64,000 bases of DNA from contig OX463842.1 of NCBI GenBank assembly GCA_949825065.1, positions 52,710,034 through 52,774,033 of the forward strand, in the 5' to 3' direction. How positions within the stretch are numbered: position 1 is the stretch's first letter; each line of letters starts with the position of its first letter. The notes below the pieces were generated by a model. The model made no database searches and was not told the origin of the DNA. It saw nothing but the letters and a program-made list of their open reading frames with translations. Source of the stretch: Odontocerum albicorne. Taxonomy: Eukaryota; Arthropoda; Insecta; Trichoptera; Odontoceridae. Both the position numbers and the translations under genes were made by a program. Below are positions 44,425 through 56,497 of the stretch, in pieces.

Positions 44425-46238
44425 ATGAGTGGACCGAGTAAAAGACAACGAACCTATAATTTTAACACTGACTGGGAGGAATCATATTGTTTCGTTAATT
44501 TGAAAAATAAATGCGTTTGTTTGTTGTGTGGTAGTAGTATTGCAGTGCCGAAAAAACATAATGTTGAACGACACTTTCAGACAATTCATGCCACTTTTGA
44601 TGTGAATTATCCACTTAAATCTGAAGTAAGAAAGAAAAAAATATGTCAACTAAAATCAGGTTTAACTGCACAGCAGACTGTTTTCACTAGACATGTGGAA
44701 AATTCTAAAAAGGCCACCATTGCTTCTTTCAAAATTTCTCACATACTCGCAAAAAAGAACAAACCTTTCATTGATGGTGAGTTGTTTAAAGAACTATTTT
44801 TGACTAGTGCCGATTGTTTGTTTGATGGATTTTCTCACAAACGTGAGATTGTCTCAGCAATACAAGACTTACAGTTGTCAAATAACACCGTCACAAGAAG
44901 AATACATGCAATTTCAACAGACATACAAACTCAATTAAAGACTGACTTGGAAATATTTGACTGGTTCTCGCTAAAATTTGACGAGTCAACAGATATATCA
45001 GACACCGCACAGTTAGCAGTTATGGTGAGAATGGTATTTAGTAACTTCACAGTAAAAGAGGATATGTTGCAAATATTACCTATGAAAGGACAGACAAGGG
45101 GTGAGGATATTTATAATACATTCAGAACATACGCCAAGTCAATAAATATGCCTTTGCACAAGCTGTCTGCGATAACCACCGATGGGGCACCAGCAATGGT
45201 AGGTAAAATCAAAGGATTTATTGCCCTCTGCAAGAAGGATGAATCATTTTCAAACTTTATGTCCTACCACTGTATTATCCACCAGGAAGCTCTATGTTGT
45301 AAAATATTGCCATTTGAACACGTTATGTAAATAGTTACAAAAATAATCAATTCTTTTGTAGCAGCTCCTTTGCAACACCGACTTTTCAAGGCCTTGTTAG
45401 AAGATACTGAAGATAAAGAACATGATCTTATTCTGCATACTGAAGTACGTTGGCTCAGTAAAGGAAAGGTTCTTACAAGATTTGTGAGTTTAATTGAAGA
45501 AATAAAAACATTTATAAACGATAAAAAGGAAAATTATAATGAACTAGCTGACTCTCGCTGGCTGATTAATTTGGGATTTCTCACAGACATCATGGAAAAA
45601 TTAGGAATGACAAAAACATAACTGAAATGATAAGCTCTGTAAAGTCATTTAAAGCTAAATTGGATTTGTTGATATCACATCTGCAGATCAATTCTCTCGT
45701 GCATTTCCCACATATGAAGAAAATGCTAGGTAACAATGAATTAAACGGGTCATTATTTATTAAGCATCTTCAAGTGTTAAAAAAACAGTTTGAAGAGAGA
45801 TTTTTGCAGTTTACACATATCGAGCCAATTGTTTCCTTCTGTATCAATCCTTTTACTTGCCAAATAAATGTAATGGAAATGGCCGCATGTATTGCAGATT
45901 TTGTTCAAGGTAAGACAGAAGAATTAGAGTTAGAAATTTTGGACCTTAAGAATGATATTTTGCTAAAATCCTTTATATCAGAGGACTTTTGGAATACAGT
46001 GGACAGAGAAAAGTTCCCATTTTTGAAAAAAGCGGCATATAAAATTGAATCATTTTTCGGTTCGACGTACGAGTATTTATGCGAATCATTGTTTTCAAAC
46101 ATGAACTTAATAAAATCAAGATAAAGATCTCGACTCACCGATGAACATCTTTATGATTGTTTGCTAACAGGACTATCGTCATACTCTCCTAATTATGAGG
46201 AACTGGCCAATGATATGCAATGCCAAAGATCACATTGA
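44425..46238 (+). pseudogene. hAT-family transposase, lightly broken
   Basis: MSGPSKRQRTYNF starts the frame. A BED-like zinc finger follows (CVCLLCGSS ... ERHFQTIH, about residues 31-56). The catalytic core has FDWFSLKFDESTDISDTAQL (around 185) and ITTDGAPAMVGKIKGF (around 250). The C-terminal dimerisation region has FFGSTYEYLCESLFSNMNLI and LTDEHLYDCLLTGL. It resembles the hAT proteins related to vertebrate GTF2IRD2/FAM200/ZBED5. Breaks: a stop at 45328-45330 after FEHVM, a frame-shifting deletion near 45605-45626, and a stop at 46122-46124. The terminal stop is 46236-46238. Otherwise the protein is close to full length. Confidence 0.9.
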
Positions 46239-46531
46239 CATATTGATATTATATTTTTTTATAAAATGTTTTCTTTGTAGTTGTGTTTTTTTGTTAACTT
46301 TGTTTACGTTTTGTAAATACATTTCTCTGTGTGTATGCAATTTGAATAATAATTTTATTATTTTGAAACATTTTTGTTTGTTATTTATTAATAAATTATG
46401 AATATAAGAAAATAAATTATGGGAAAATGAGAAGTTATGGAAGGAGTTTGTCGATTAAAAATAGGTAGTGCCCGCCACCCTACCGATATTTTAGAATGTG
46501 CTCTAGAGTACAAAAAGGTTGGGAACCCCTG

Positions 46532-46830
46532 GTTTAAAGTATGCAAAAAGCATATGAGCGCTTGATAAGATACACACTATGGAAATATTGAATGAATGTA
46601 TGTTGAACGTAAACTCATACGTGGTATTGCGTCATTATACGCTGAAAGTTGAACATGTATTAGATTGGATGGTACCTTGACTGAATAGGGATACAGCAAG
46701 GATGCGTTATGTCACCCTGGCTGTTCAATATTTATATAGATTAATGTGTGAAGGAACCATAGAGGTCAATTTGAGGCAAACAAGTGTCAAATGGATATTT
46801 GTGTTTTTAGCCTTTCTTTATTAATTTGTT
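46532..46830 (+). pseudogene. LINE reverse transcriptase fragment interrupted by the hAT
   Basis: MQKAYERLIRYTLW (the segment after the first catalytic region, normally LEKAYDRV) and GIQQGCVMSPWLFNIYID (RT motif B) are seen in two frames. The YADD region is not recognisable. Stops are frequent. The hAT element lies immediately 5'. Confidence 0.7.
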
Positions 46831-47186
46831 CCACGTATCTAAACCAATTCAGTGTGCTGTTTTTTAAGTCACTCAACACACAGTCTTCAGTTCACATCCA
46901 TCCCTTAACAGTCAATTCTGTATTCTGTCACATATTCTCACCTTTATGAAGTACTCTAGATATTATTCTACCAAAGATCTACAAATATTATTTAACAAAA
47001 TCCTTGTACCATATCTGATGAATGTCAGACTAGTTCATGTGTTCAGTAAAAAACAATTGACTCTTCCAAAATATAACACGGATATTTCATTGCTTTTTGC
47101 TATGCTCCACTTCTTCACGAGTATCTTAAAAATAAAAATCAAACCGAATATTGTGAATATAGACGATCAACAGGGGTTTAGATAGA
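46831..47186. other. Unassigned sequence
   Basis: A 79-codon frame (46946-47185) is unrecognised. Confidence 0.4.
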
Positions 47187-47485
47187 ACCGGTCTAATACT
47201 GGTGCTAACTTCATGATGAGGAAGATAGCATCGGCCTACCACTGGTGCCAACTTCATGATGAGGAAGATAGAACCAGCCTACCACTGGTGCTAACTTCAT
47301 GATGAGGAAGATAGAACCAGCCTACCACTGGTGCTAACTTCATGATGAGGAAGATAGAACCAGCCTACCACTGGTGCTAACTTCATGATGAGGAAGATAG
47401 AACCAGCCTACCACTGGTGCTAACTTCATGATGAGGAAGATAGAACCGGCTTACAACTGGTGTCAACTTTATGATGAGGCAAATA
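47187..47485. repeat. 43-bp minisatellite, ~7 units
   Basis: The unit is AACCAGCCTACCACTGGTGC then TAACTTCATGATGAGGAAGA and TAG. The middle units are nearly identical and the outer ones diverged. Confidence 0.85.
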
Positions 47486-47527
47486 AAGGAGAAAGCAAAT
47501 AAACATAATAAAATAATGAATACACAT

Positions 47528-47914
47528 TTAGGAACGGCTGTTCCTTAATGGAGAGATGAGGATGATCGTTGGTTTAATAAAACTCGTTTGAAATCGGAAT
47601 ATGCAAAGAGGTATTTTATTGATAAACGTCAGTATTTATAATAATTGGAATATGCGCGAGACAGCGCAAGAGATATGTCGCCGTCTCTTATCCGCCTCAC
47701 AATATATTTATTGTCATCACGTAGGGTATTCATTGTTTTGTAGGACAGCGCGGAAGATATGTCGCTGTCTCATTCTCCGCTGATAGTGAGTTCAATGACC
47801 GAGCGGGCGAAGCTCGCTCGGTGCTTGTCTCGCATTCCTTACAATGCGAGTTTGATGACCGAGCGGCCAAGGGTCGCCTCAATGGGTTCAGTGACCGCAC
47901 GCATGGTCGCTACA
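47528..47914 (-). mobile_element. Solo-LTR-like repeat, copy L5, exact 5-bp duplication
   Basis: It runs from TTAGGAACGGCTG to CATGGTCGCTACA. CACAT lies on both sides (47523-47527 and 47915-47919). It keeps GTCAGTATTTATAA and an internal duplicated GAGACAGCGCAAGAGATATG / GGACAGCGCGGAAGATATG motif. Confidence 0.65.
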
Positions 47915-47933
47915 CACATAATAGGTTAGTCAA

Positions 47934-49210
47934 AGAGTTTTGAAAGCGACATCTATGGAGCAGTAGAAAAACCAAAATTTCTACGCCATTTTAATATTTC
48001 ATCTTTCATAAGAACTTACTCAAAATTTCATTTTGATCTGTCAATTCATCTTTGTTTACAAGCCATTTGAAGTTGACGTGTCAGTGTATTTTTTAACAAT
48101 GGAAAAATCCGAATATCGTGCAGTGATTAAATTCTTTGTTTTGGAAGGTTTATCGGCTACTGAGATCCATGCAAAGATGATGAAAGTATTACAGAAGTCT
48201 TTTCTTTCATTTCCAACCGTTCACCGATGGGTTTTGGAGTTTAAACGTGGCCGTACAAGCGTTGAAGAAGATCCACGCTCAGGACGTCCAAAAAGTGCAT
48301 CAACACCAGAAATCATAGCGAAAATACAGGATATGGTTTTGGAAGATCATCGATCGACTGTGGATGTAATAGCTGACACCATAGACATCTCACATGAAAC
48401 AACATGGCATATTTTGGCTGAAGTTTTGGGTTTCAAAAAACTGTGTGCACAATGGGTGCCGCATTTGCTAACAATGCAACAAAAACACGTTCGAATGCGA
48501 CTTTCTGAGCAACATTTGGAGCAATTTCGAAAGGATAAAAAGGATTTTCTGCGTCGATTCATCACTATGGATGAGACTTGGGTCTACCACCATGAACCTG
48601 AATCAAAACATGAGGCTAAGGAGTGGTGTGAACCAGGCACTTTGGCTCCGAAGCGAATTCGTGTCCAGAAATCGGCCAAGAAGGTGTAAGCGTCAGTTTT
48701 TTGGGATGCAAAAGGAATTTTATTGATAGATTATCTCCAAACTGGTAAGACAATCAACTCTGATTATTATTGTGACCTTTTGGACCAGTTGGATGAAAAA
48801 ATTTGTGAAAAAAGACCCAGTTTGCAGAAGAAAAAAATCATTTTTCATCAAGACAATGCACCTTCTCAAACAGCTCAAAAAACCATCGCGAAAATCAGTG
48901 AATTGGGGTACGAATTGTTGCAGCATCCACCCTATTCGCCAGATTTAGCTCCCTCTGACTTCTGGCTGTTCTCACATCTCAAAAAATTCCTTCGTGGAAA
49001 GCATTTTTCATCAAACGAAGAGGTTATAGCCGTCGTAGAGGAGTATTTTGCAGGCCTTCCAGAAAGTCACTTCCGTGATGGGGCAACAAAGTTGGAAGAT
49101 CGTTGGACCAAGTGTATTGATCTCATGGGAGACTATGCTAAGCAATTAAAGTGATTTCCCCCCAAAAAAAATGTTTTTTCATTTCCGCTTTCAAAACTTT
49201 TTGACTAACC
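47934..49210 (+). mobile_element. Nearly intact mariner element, M3
   Basis: TA at 47932-47933 and 49211-49212. Inverted ends GGTTAGTCAAAGAGTTTTGA and, inverted, GGTTAGTCAAAAAGTTTTGA (24 of 25 matching over 25 bp). Length 1,277 bp. The inverted-repeat identity and a single coding defect suggest a recent insertion. It lies 19 bp to the right of the LTR-like repeat L5. Confidence 0.92.
48099..49154 (+). pseudogene. Mariner (DD34D) transposase with one stop codon
   Basis: The start is MEKSEYRAVIKFFV; the upstream 22 in-frame codons are hydrophobic and lie in the 5' UTR of the element. The frame spans 351 codons. Residues 1-110 form the paired-type HTH region (with SGRPKSAST between the two HTHs), then the WVPHLLT linker (119-125). 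Catalytic Asp residues are D158 (TMDETW), D252 (FHQDNAPSQ) and D287 (SPDLAPSDFWLF), with 34 residues between the last two. Codon 197 is TAA (48687-48689), in KKV-stop-ASVFWD. There is no frameshift. Confidence 0.92.
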
Positions 49211-49369
49211 TAGTATTGTCGATTTTTGGTCGATCTAACGAATTAATTCAACAATATATTACTGGATAGTGTAATCAAAATCCTGTAAAAGAAGAAATGT
49301 CATCCGCTATAGCCAAGATCATCCAGATTTTAAAAATAAATTTATTAATTAATAAAAAAAAACAACCAT

Positions 49370-50060
49370 CGAGAGGAAGGGAAAATGCAAACTCAGCAGA
49401 GACACATGACAAGCATGGCAACTAATAAAATGTTCACAATCCCTAGAGTTAAAACTTATTTTGTCCACAGGCAATATGCTTATTCGGCTCCCATGACATA
49501 CAATGGCGTGCCGAATTCAATAAAGGTAAAGGAAAGAAAACCATTTAGACAGTCGATCGGAGCGTATTTGTTATTGCGACAGTATTTTGAGTACTTGAGC
49601 TTTCATGATGAATGACGTGTGTAAAAGATATGTATGGGCTCTTGAGTGTGGGTTTCTTTTTGTTGTTTTATATTTGTATTTCTGTTTTTATTTATGATTG
49701 TGTACAGTATTTTATGGGATGAACATTTTTGGTCTTTCTGAAGTGATGATGTGTGAGGAGATTGATTTCGCATGATATTTCCAGTTGTAATTGAGTGTCA
49801 CTGTTTCTCAGGTTGATGAAAATGTGCAACGGAGTTTTGTTTTTGTGTAATCAAAAATCGGATAGAGTATCGATTTATTTTTTCATGCTAAATATCCTCA
49901 GTGAGATACAGGCAAAAGCCTAGTTTACTGGGAATACGACAAATAAAAGGCAACAAACCCAGATCCATTAAAATTGTATACCCAAATTTAAGTACCTATC
50001 GTTTTATCGCAAATTATGTATATTTTTTGTCATGTGTAATAAAAAATTAATAAAATAAAT
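49370..50060 (+). mobile_element. LINE ORF C-terminus and 3' region
   Basis: The frame 49385-49615 reads KMFTIPRVKTYFVHRQYAYS and APMTYNGVPNSIKVKERKPF, matching the common end of jockey-like ORF2 proteins. The 3' region that follows (49620-50060) matches in reverse complement the interrupted copy at 10404-11240 and is uninterrupted (GTAAACTAGGC-type site near 49926). Tail AT-rich. Confidence 0.6.
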
Positions 50061-50339
50061 TGCAAAATGAGGATCAAAGAGGGTGGTAAACTATTAAAGA
50101 AAATACTAGCGGCAAACGAGTTAAGTATCCGCCATTTGGTGAATTAAAAATTATATTTTTAATACAATACCAAGCATATATAGTTTTATGATATTTATTT
50201 TAGGTAACTTAACGAGGATTACATGAATATTGAAATGCAAGCTATGAACTGGCTATCTTTCGAGCCTGTTATGCCTTTTATACGTTTCAGTTCTTAAAAC
50301 CACATGCTTTGGCTTATCTGTAGTTCTTATAACAGTCCT
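50061..50339. other. Unassigned sequence
   Basis: No feature is recognised. Confidence 0.45.
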
Positions 50340-50491
50340 TTGTTATTTAGTCCTGAATCAATGTTGTCGGTTCGAACCCCGCGCTGTGCTACTCTCCTCG
50401 ACCGACACAGGTACTTTTTCCACCTAGTGTTCGAGGGTATTAAGGTTACCTATTACTTCGGTCATATCTATTCTTAAAAAAAAAAAAAAAG
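50340..50491 (+). mobile_element. Possible second-type tRNA-derived SINE
   Basis: TCGGTTCGAACCCCGC is a perfect B box, and the sequence ends in a 15-A run at about 50477-50491. I cannot place a convincing A box, so this could be a chance B box or a truncated SINE. The body differs from the SINEs at 35.6 and 57.0 kb. Confidence 0.35.
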
Positions 50492-50869
50492 CATTTTGAA
50501 TGTATAACTGATAACGTTCGATATGATATCTACATTTGTCTCTTCTCTTAACCTGTACACCGCGTTAAAAATCGAATTCCACGAATCCTGTGCGCGGCAC
50601 AATTTCGGCGTTTTTTAATTTCTAAGTTTAAACGCGTATTTTGTTTAGAACCACTGATATTTGATTACACCACCAAGTAAACATGACATTCAAGTAATTT
50701 TCTGATAATAAATAATAGTCATTACTCTTAAGGAGACTCATTAAATAAAGGAGATAAACCAAACATTACGTACCTACAGATCAGATCACAGGCGTGTGTG
50801 CTTCCCGCGAGGAACACGTTAAGAAGTGAAACAGGAAAAGGGGGCAAACTAAGTAATTTCCTATTCAAT

Positions 50870-51400
50870 GTCATAATGGATAGGACAATAGGAGAGGTTG
50901 CCTCCCCAGAGATCGGTTACAAGATGAGCGATAGGACAATAGGAGAGGTTGCCTCCCCAGAGATCGGTTACAAGATGAGCGATAGGACAAAAGGAGAGGT
51001 TGCCTTCCAAGAGATCGGTTACAAGATGAGTGATAGGACAATAGGAGAGGTTGCCTCCCCAGAAATCGGTTACAAGATGAGCAATAGGACAATAGGAGAG
51101 GTTGCCTCCCCAGAGATCGGTTACAAGATGAGCGATAGGACAATAGGAGAGGTTGCCTCCCTAGAGACCGGTTACAAGATGAGCGATAGAACAATAGGAA
51201 AGGTTGCCTCCTAAGAGATCGGTTACAAGATGAGCGATAGAACAATATGAGAGGTTGCCTCCCAAGAGATCGGTTACAAGATGAGCGATAGGACAATAGG
51301 AGAGGTTGCCTCCCCAGAGATCGGTTACAAGATGAGCGATAGGGCAATAGGAGAGGTTGCCTCCCTAGAGATCGGTTACAAGATGAGCGATAAAACCATC
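50870..51400. repeat. 51-bp minisatellite, ~10 units
   Basis: The unit is GATAGGACAATAGGAGAGGT then TGCCTCCCCAGAGATCGGTT and ACAAGATGAGC. The 17-codon length keeps frames open on both strands (50798-51214 plus, 50871-51347 minus). Neither looks like a real protein. Confidence 0.9.
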
Positions 51401-52345
51401 AGCATTATCTGCAGTGCAAGTGACGCTATCATAATAGCAGCATCAGATGATGACCCATAACGATTATTATACAAGTTTCAACCAACTGCTGAAAAGTTAT
51501 TCATATACGGAAGTGTCTAAAGATGGTTAACCCTACAATGCGCGATTTTTTTTTATTTAAAAAATAAAAATATATTTATGCATTAAATATGTATTGGAAC
51601 ATGAAAAAATTTTTTTTTTTTATATATTTATATTTAAAAAAAAAGAGTAAGGTTCTTATATGAATCACTGCGCATTTGTAAATTAATTATATGATATAAT
51701 GATATAAATGACATTATATATTTTATTTCACTTATTTTACATATATGTACTAAAGAATAAAAGAAAAAAAAATAAGCTTTCATTGATCACCAATAAATTA
51801 AGTAATTTGATTTCAAACTGTAACAAATAACAAAAGTCATCTACGCGCAACAAGTCAAACTTCAACTGCCAAATTGACCGGTAAAACAGTTTTCTATTAC
51901 ACCTATGTGGTTTTAAGGCATGGAGATTATTGTACCATACTAGTAACAGCGCGTGAGTCGTTGTTTATACCACTCAACACAAGAATATTTAGAAAAACTT
52001 TGGTTGATTCACACGTGCATCATTGCGCACTGTAGGGTTCGACATCTAAGGATGTACAAAATAATCATCGTTTTTAACACATTTATATTCATTTTGACAT
52101 ACACATATATCTAACAACCATAATTCACCTTGTTAAAAACCAATTACCTACAATTGTAGATCTTCACTTTCAATAGATTTTGAGCATAAAACTAAAGTAA
52201 CAATAGCATCCGTAGTGCAACTGTAACATGCAGATGATAGTGTTTTAGCGTGTGTCCTTGTAAGACGTGCTGATGATGTTGATGTTGACATCTCTGTATT
52301 TGCTTTGGTCGAATTCTGTGTTCCTTTTCGTTCGGGGTCATCAAT
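51401..52345. other. Unassigned AT-rich sequence
   Basis: CCCTACA(A)TGCGC-like motifs at 51530 and, inverted, GCGCACTGTAGGG at 52025-52037 may be the ends of a 500-bp element, with TTCACTG/GATTCAC differences. Not certain. Confidence 0.35.
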
Positions 52346-52814
52346 TTAGCGGGATGCTTAATTTGATACGTCGTGATGATTTTGATTTGTTTGTATTTAA
52401 AATAAAATACGTCGATTCAGGAATGCGGGAAGTGAGAGTGAATAATAATAAATAGTAAACAGAAATGAATGGTCAAGCGAATAATAACAAGTGCCTTTAT
52501 TCATCGATAAGTAGGTATATATAGAATTTCAGAACGGGACGCGTGAATGCGTCCGAGGTATATCTCGATCTCACTTCTGCGCGTGTTGAGGTGGTCGCAA
52601 GCGCTGCGGATACTACAGTGGGTAGGATATTTATTGTCGAAACGGCGAGACGGCGTGATATGTTCTCTTTCTACCTTGGAATGCGATGTAAATATTATTT
52701 GCGTGTAAACAGTGTTGACGTTTCTGGTATGTGACAATTGTACATATCCAGAGGTTGATTCATCGGTCGTTGACCCTGCATGTTAACAATATTTAGGGAC
52801 GTGGGTACCCTACA
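52346..52814 (-). mobile_element. Solo-LTR-like repeat, copy L6
   Basis: Ends TTAGCGGGATGC and GGGTACCCTACA. It contains the AAGTAGGTATATATAGAA promoter-like block and the TCATCGGTCGTTGACC block common to the family. No target duplication is visible. Confidence 0.6.
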
Positions 52815-53039
52815 GTGTCGTGTTAGCAAACTCAGAAGAATATATAAATATCATCACGAACATCTTTTATCAAACTTATCTGGCACTCAACATAAACACA
52901 AATAAAACAAAAATATTGTATTAAACAGCATCTTTGACCTATATATCACCACACAGTCTTACAATTGGGATTAAATATCTTATAAAACATCCCATTCTTT
53001 TCTTGTCTTGGAAGTACCTTATCGTGTAACGTCAACATC
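52815..53039. other. Unassigned sequence
   Basis: No feature is recognised. Confidence 0.45.
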
Positions 53040-53074
53040 TATGAGGAAATACAACACCGACTAAAATATACTAG

Positions 53075-53505
53075 AAGCACTAATGATAGATGACGGGGAA
53101 GAGTGTTTACGATAAAGTAGCACTAATGATAAATAACGGGGAAGAGTGTTTACGATAAAGTAGCACCAGTAACACTACTGATAGATTACGGGGAAGAATG
53201 TTTACGATAAAGTAGCACTAATGATAGATAACGGGGAAGTGTGTTTACGATAAAGTAGCACCAGTAACACTAATGATAGATTACGGGGAAGAGTGTTTAA
53301 GATAAAGTAGCACCAGTAGCACTAATAACAGATTACGGGGAAGAGTGTTTACGATAAAGTAGCACCAGTAGAAGTAATGATAGATTACGGGGAAGTGTTT
53401 ACAATAAAGTAGCACCAGTAGCACTCATAATAGATTACGGGGAAGAGTGTTTACGATAAAATAGCACTAATGATATATTACGGGGAAGAGTGTTTACGAT
53501 AAATA
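53075..53505. repeat. 43/52-bp mixed minisatellite, ~9 units
   Basis: The unit is CACTAATGATAGATTACGGG then GAAGAGTGTTTACGATAAAG and TAG. Some units carry an extra CACCAGTAG or CACCAGTAA, giving two unit lengths. Confidence 0.8.
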
Positions 53506-55395
53506 CTGTCACGAAATAATCAGAATATTAATATACAAATGGTTGTTTTCCATTTCTGCTTAACAAATTTGAGACCTCGACCATCTATTAGAAACAATTC
53601 AAAAAAAATTGGAAACGTTTAATGAAAAATGTTTGCGCCGTTTCCTTAATATAAAATAGCAGTGGAAAACCCCCAAATTCAAATATTTTCGATGAGACTA
53701 ACAGTATGGAAACAATCAAAATATCAAAAAATCCTTGATAGACATGACCCATTGCTTGAATCCCAGAATATCGAGCAGTCACTCTTCTCATATCTTAAGT
53801 ACTCGAGACTAGAGTGGGCAATAAAATATGTATAACAATAGCCTTATGTACATTATGAAACTGTGTGGTACATATACCATACTTAGACCTGAGTTATAGC
53901 GGCACAGGTGTGCAGCTAACGGATACTCACCGTGGCTTAGGGGGTGGCACTTTTTATTTTTGAAACTATAAAACCTAACCGTAAAAAGGAAAGTGTAAGG
54001 GGTGATCAAGTATAAGGAGTGCCTAGAAATGTGTGTTTACACTACGCGAGAGTGTGAGGATTCAATATCGGAATTTTGAGTTACCCACACAAAAGTGAGT
54101 GATAATCATATTCATTTGCGTGGGATCGCCTAAATAAATAAGCTTTAATGATCTCTACATTGAAGGGAGGGAATATAAAAAATAGACAGCCGCAACATCT
54201 GTTTGTCTAAGATATGTTATCTAGGAAACAAAACTCATCAGCAATGATAGCAAAGTTCGAATTTGTAAGACCTGTTTTAGATCAATCATGACTTATAATG
54301 TCGAAACTAGAGCCCAATAACTAAAACAAAAAGCCTGCTTCGATTATCCCATATGAGAATACTACAAACCACCACGGGGAAATCTATGTTATTAAAGAAA
54401 GGGTCAGAAACTCTCACATCCGGCAGACCTCCAACACAATGGAATATGAAGAGAAAGCTATACTGACGTGACCATTTAGATAGAATGGGTAATGATATAC
54501 TCCATGTACTATATAAAGTATCCTACTGTAGAAAGATCTTCCAAATGTTAGAAAAATAGCTAGTCTCCAAATTGATGGTTTGCTCGGAGTGTCGGTCCGA
54601 TTGTCGGACACCTTACTCCTTCATCGGTTGTGTAAAACGGACTTTGGGAAATTAATTTTTGGATTGTTTGGTGGGGGTGTTAGAATTTTTTTTTTATAGA
54701 GAGGAGGAATAGAGTTTGGTACATACATTAAGGTTATATATACATATAGGTTACATAATAATATACTTATATTTTTATATGTCACAAGCGTTGATAAATA
54801 TGAACACAGAGAGAGAAAGGATAGTGATGTATACATAGACATAGATATTTCAATAATTATAAATATATTACGAAGATGGGGGTGGGGGTGAACGCTTTGA
54901 CTTTAGAATAAATATTTGTACATATATAAATATTTAGGTAAGATAGATGCCTTATAAAATGCGAGTTTGTGCACTGGACATTATTCGGCGCCTACCGTTC
55001 CGAATAGGGAGTCGGGGGGTGGTTCGAAGCATTTTTTTGGGCCTGGGGTGAATAAGATTTGCGTTCACGTGCGTTCATAGCTAGTGCTTTATTCAATTTT
55101 AAATACAAATTATCAAATATTAAAAAAAATACTTGACATGTAAAAATGAACATTTTCCCACTTCCGATAATGCATGATACCAGTTGGCCCTAAACAGTGT
55201 TATCGTAAAAACCGAGATGGTTCCACTGAAAAGAGCCTCTGGATAGAAAATAGAAAAGCATGTGTTAGTCATTAATGGAATAACAAAGTAATTTCTTAAT
55301 GAATATTACAGTTTAAATATTACAGTTTAAAGTTGCAAAGAAGAACTCTGATTAATCATTACTCTTTTTAAATAAAGTCCCCATCTGGTTTTCCC
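53506..55395. other. Unassigned AT-rich sequence
   Basis: Several frames of 65-73 codons, none recognised. A G-rich spot (GGGGGTGGGGGTG) lies near 54880 and a GC-richer spot at 54980-55050. Confidence 0.5.
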
Positions 55396-56004
55396 TTAAC
55401 CCTCCTGTCCTGTGATGTGTAACTGGTACACATTGCTTCTAAACACCTTAAATATCACTATAAATATAATAAATACTGGGTTCAGATTTTGTGCATTCGT
55501 CCGTAATGCATTTACGCATTGAATGAAAAAAATAATATTAGTAATAATTAGCACTTATCGGAGATATTTTGTGAAAATCGGGAATAAATTCACCAATACA
55601 ATCAAACGTGTGCCAGTGTGTGACGTAGGTATATTCATTCTAAAAACACCACTATGGATGAGGAAACGACGCTATTGAAGTCTCACTCTCACTCTACTTC
55701 GGTATATGGGAACGCAAGAAATAGAATCTCAGTTCGCTCGCTAATCTTGCTTCAGTAGCTCGCGGACTTTCATTTGAGGTGGTCGTTTCGCCCGTTTTGT
55801 GAACGTCGGCCGATGTTTTTTTTCATGTTTTCAGCAATTAAATTTCAATTATTATCACTTTTGACTTCAAATTTAATTAATTTAAGCGATAGGCAATGAA
55901 AATTTTTCTTTTTCCGATTTTAAATCGTTCATTTTTACATGTGTATTGAATACACATGTTAAAAATTATGGCGGATATTTTTAGCACAGGAAGGGAAAGG
56001 TTAA
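55396..56004 (+). mobile_element. TTAA MITE, subfamily A
   Basis: TTAA at 55396-55399 and 56001-56004. The inverted ends and the interior (AACGTGTGCCAGTGTGTGAC, GAACGTCGGCCGATG) match the 41.2-kb copy. Confidence 0.85.
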
Positions 56005-56497
56005 AATCAACGAATCGATTTTTCTCCATAAATGTTGATAATCTTCTTCCTGGAAATATGTTGTCAAGTTAACGTATGTAGACAAAGGAAACGTGAGGAG
56101 ATGAAGTAAAATGTGCTCCATTTAAATTATACCGGCGATCATTAGTTGTACTGACGGGGATTACGTTTCCTTTCTAACAGAACCCGACAAACGCTCAGCC
56201 CGAGCGTCTGCATCGAAGAAACACCGAGCTAATGCATTTAGATTCTTATATTTCTTAAAATTGGTTAGTAAATTTAAAAGACCATTAGAATTTAATTATT
56301 GAAAAGAAGACCATTCACTCGTTGAAAGCCGAATGACTGATATTAAAAAAATAACGATGTATTTTTCGAAAGATTATAACCTTTGTGTGAGTAAACAATA
56401 CAAAAAAGGGTTTACATGTTTTCATCTTTCTCTAAATTTTCGAAGTGTATTTTATGCTTTAGAACTAGCAACTCCGAGAGGTCGATAAAAATACTTA
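56005..56497. other. Unassigned sequence
   Basis: No feature is recognised. Confidence 0.45.

Larger units (their letters stand above)
43556..46539 (+). mobile_element. Near-complete hAT element with exact 8-bp duplication
   Basis: GTTTAAAG at 43556-43563 and again at 46532-46539. The element itself is 43564-46531 (2,968 bp), ends CAGAAGTTCCCAACC and GGTTGGGAACCCCTG. It carries a transposase pseudogene and, in its 5' region, a smaller nested TIR element. On the right it continues into LINE RT sequence. Confidence 0.9.

Noticed and set aside
45905..46138. Minus-strand gene
   Set aside because: It is the antisense shadow of the hAT transposase C-terminus.
50871..51347. Ser/Arg-rich minus-strand frame of 158 codons
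   Set aside because: Antisense reading of a 51-bp minisatellite; both strands are open for the same arithmetic reason.
51530..52040. TIR element bounded by CCCTACA and TGTAGGG
   Set aside because: Inverted ends are suggestive, but I could not define a duplication or a sibling copy, so it is noted only in the spacer entry.
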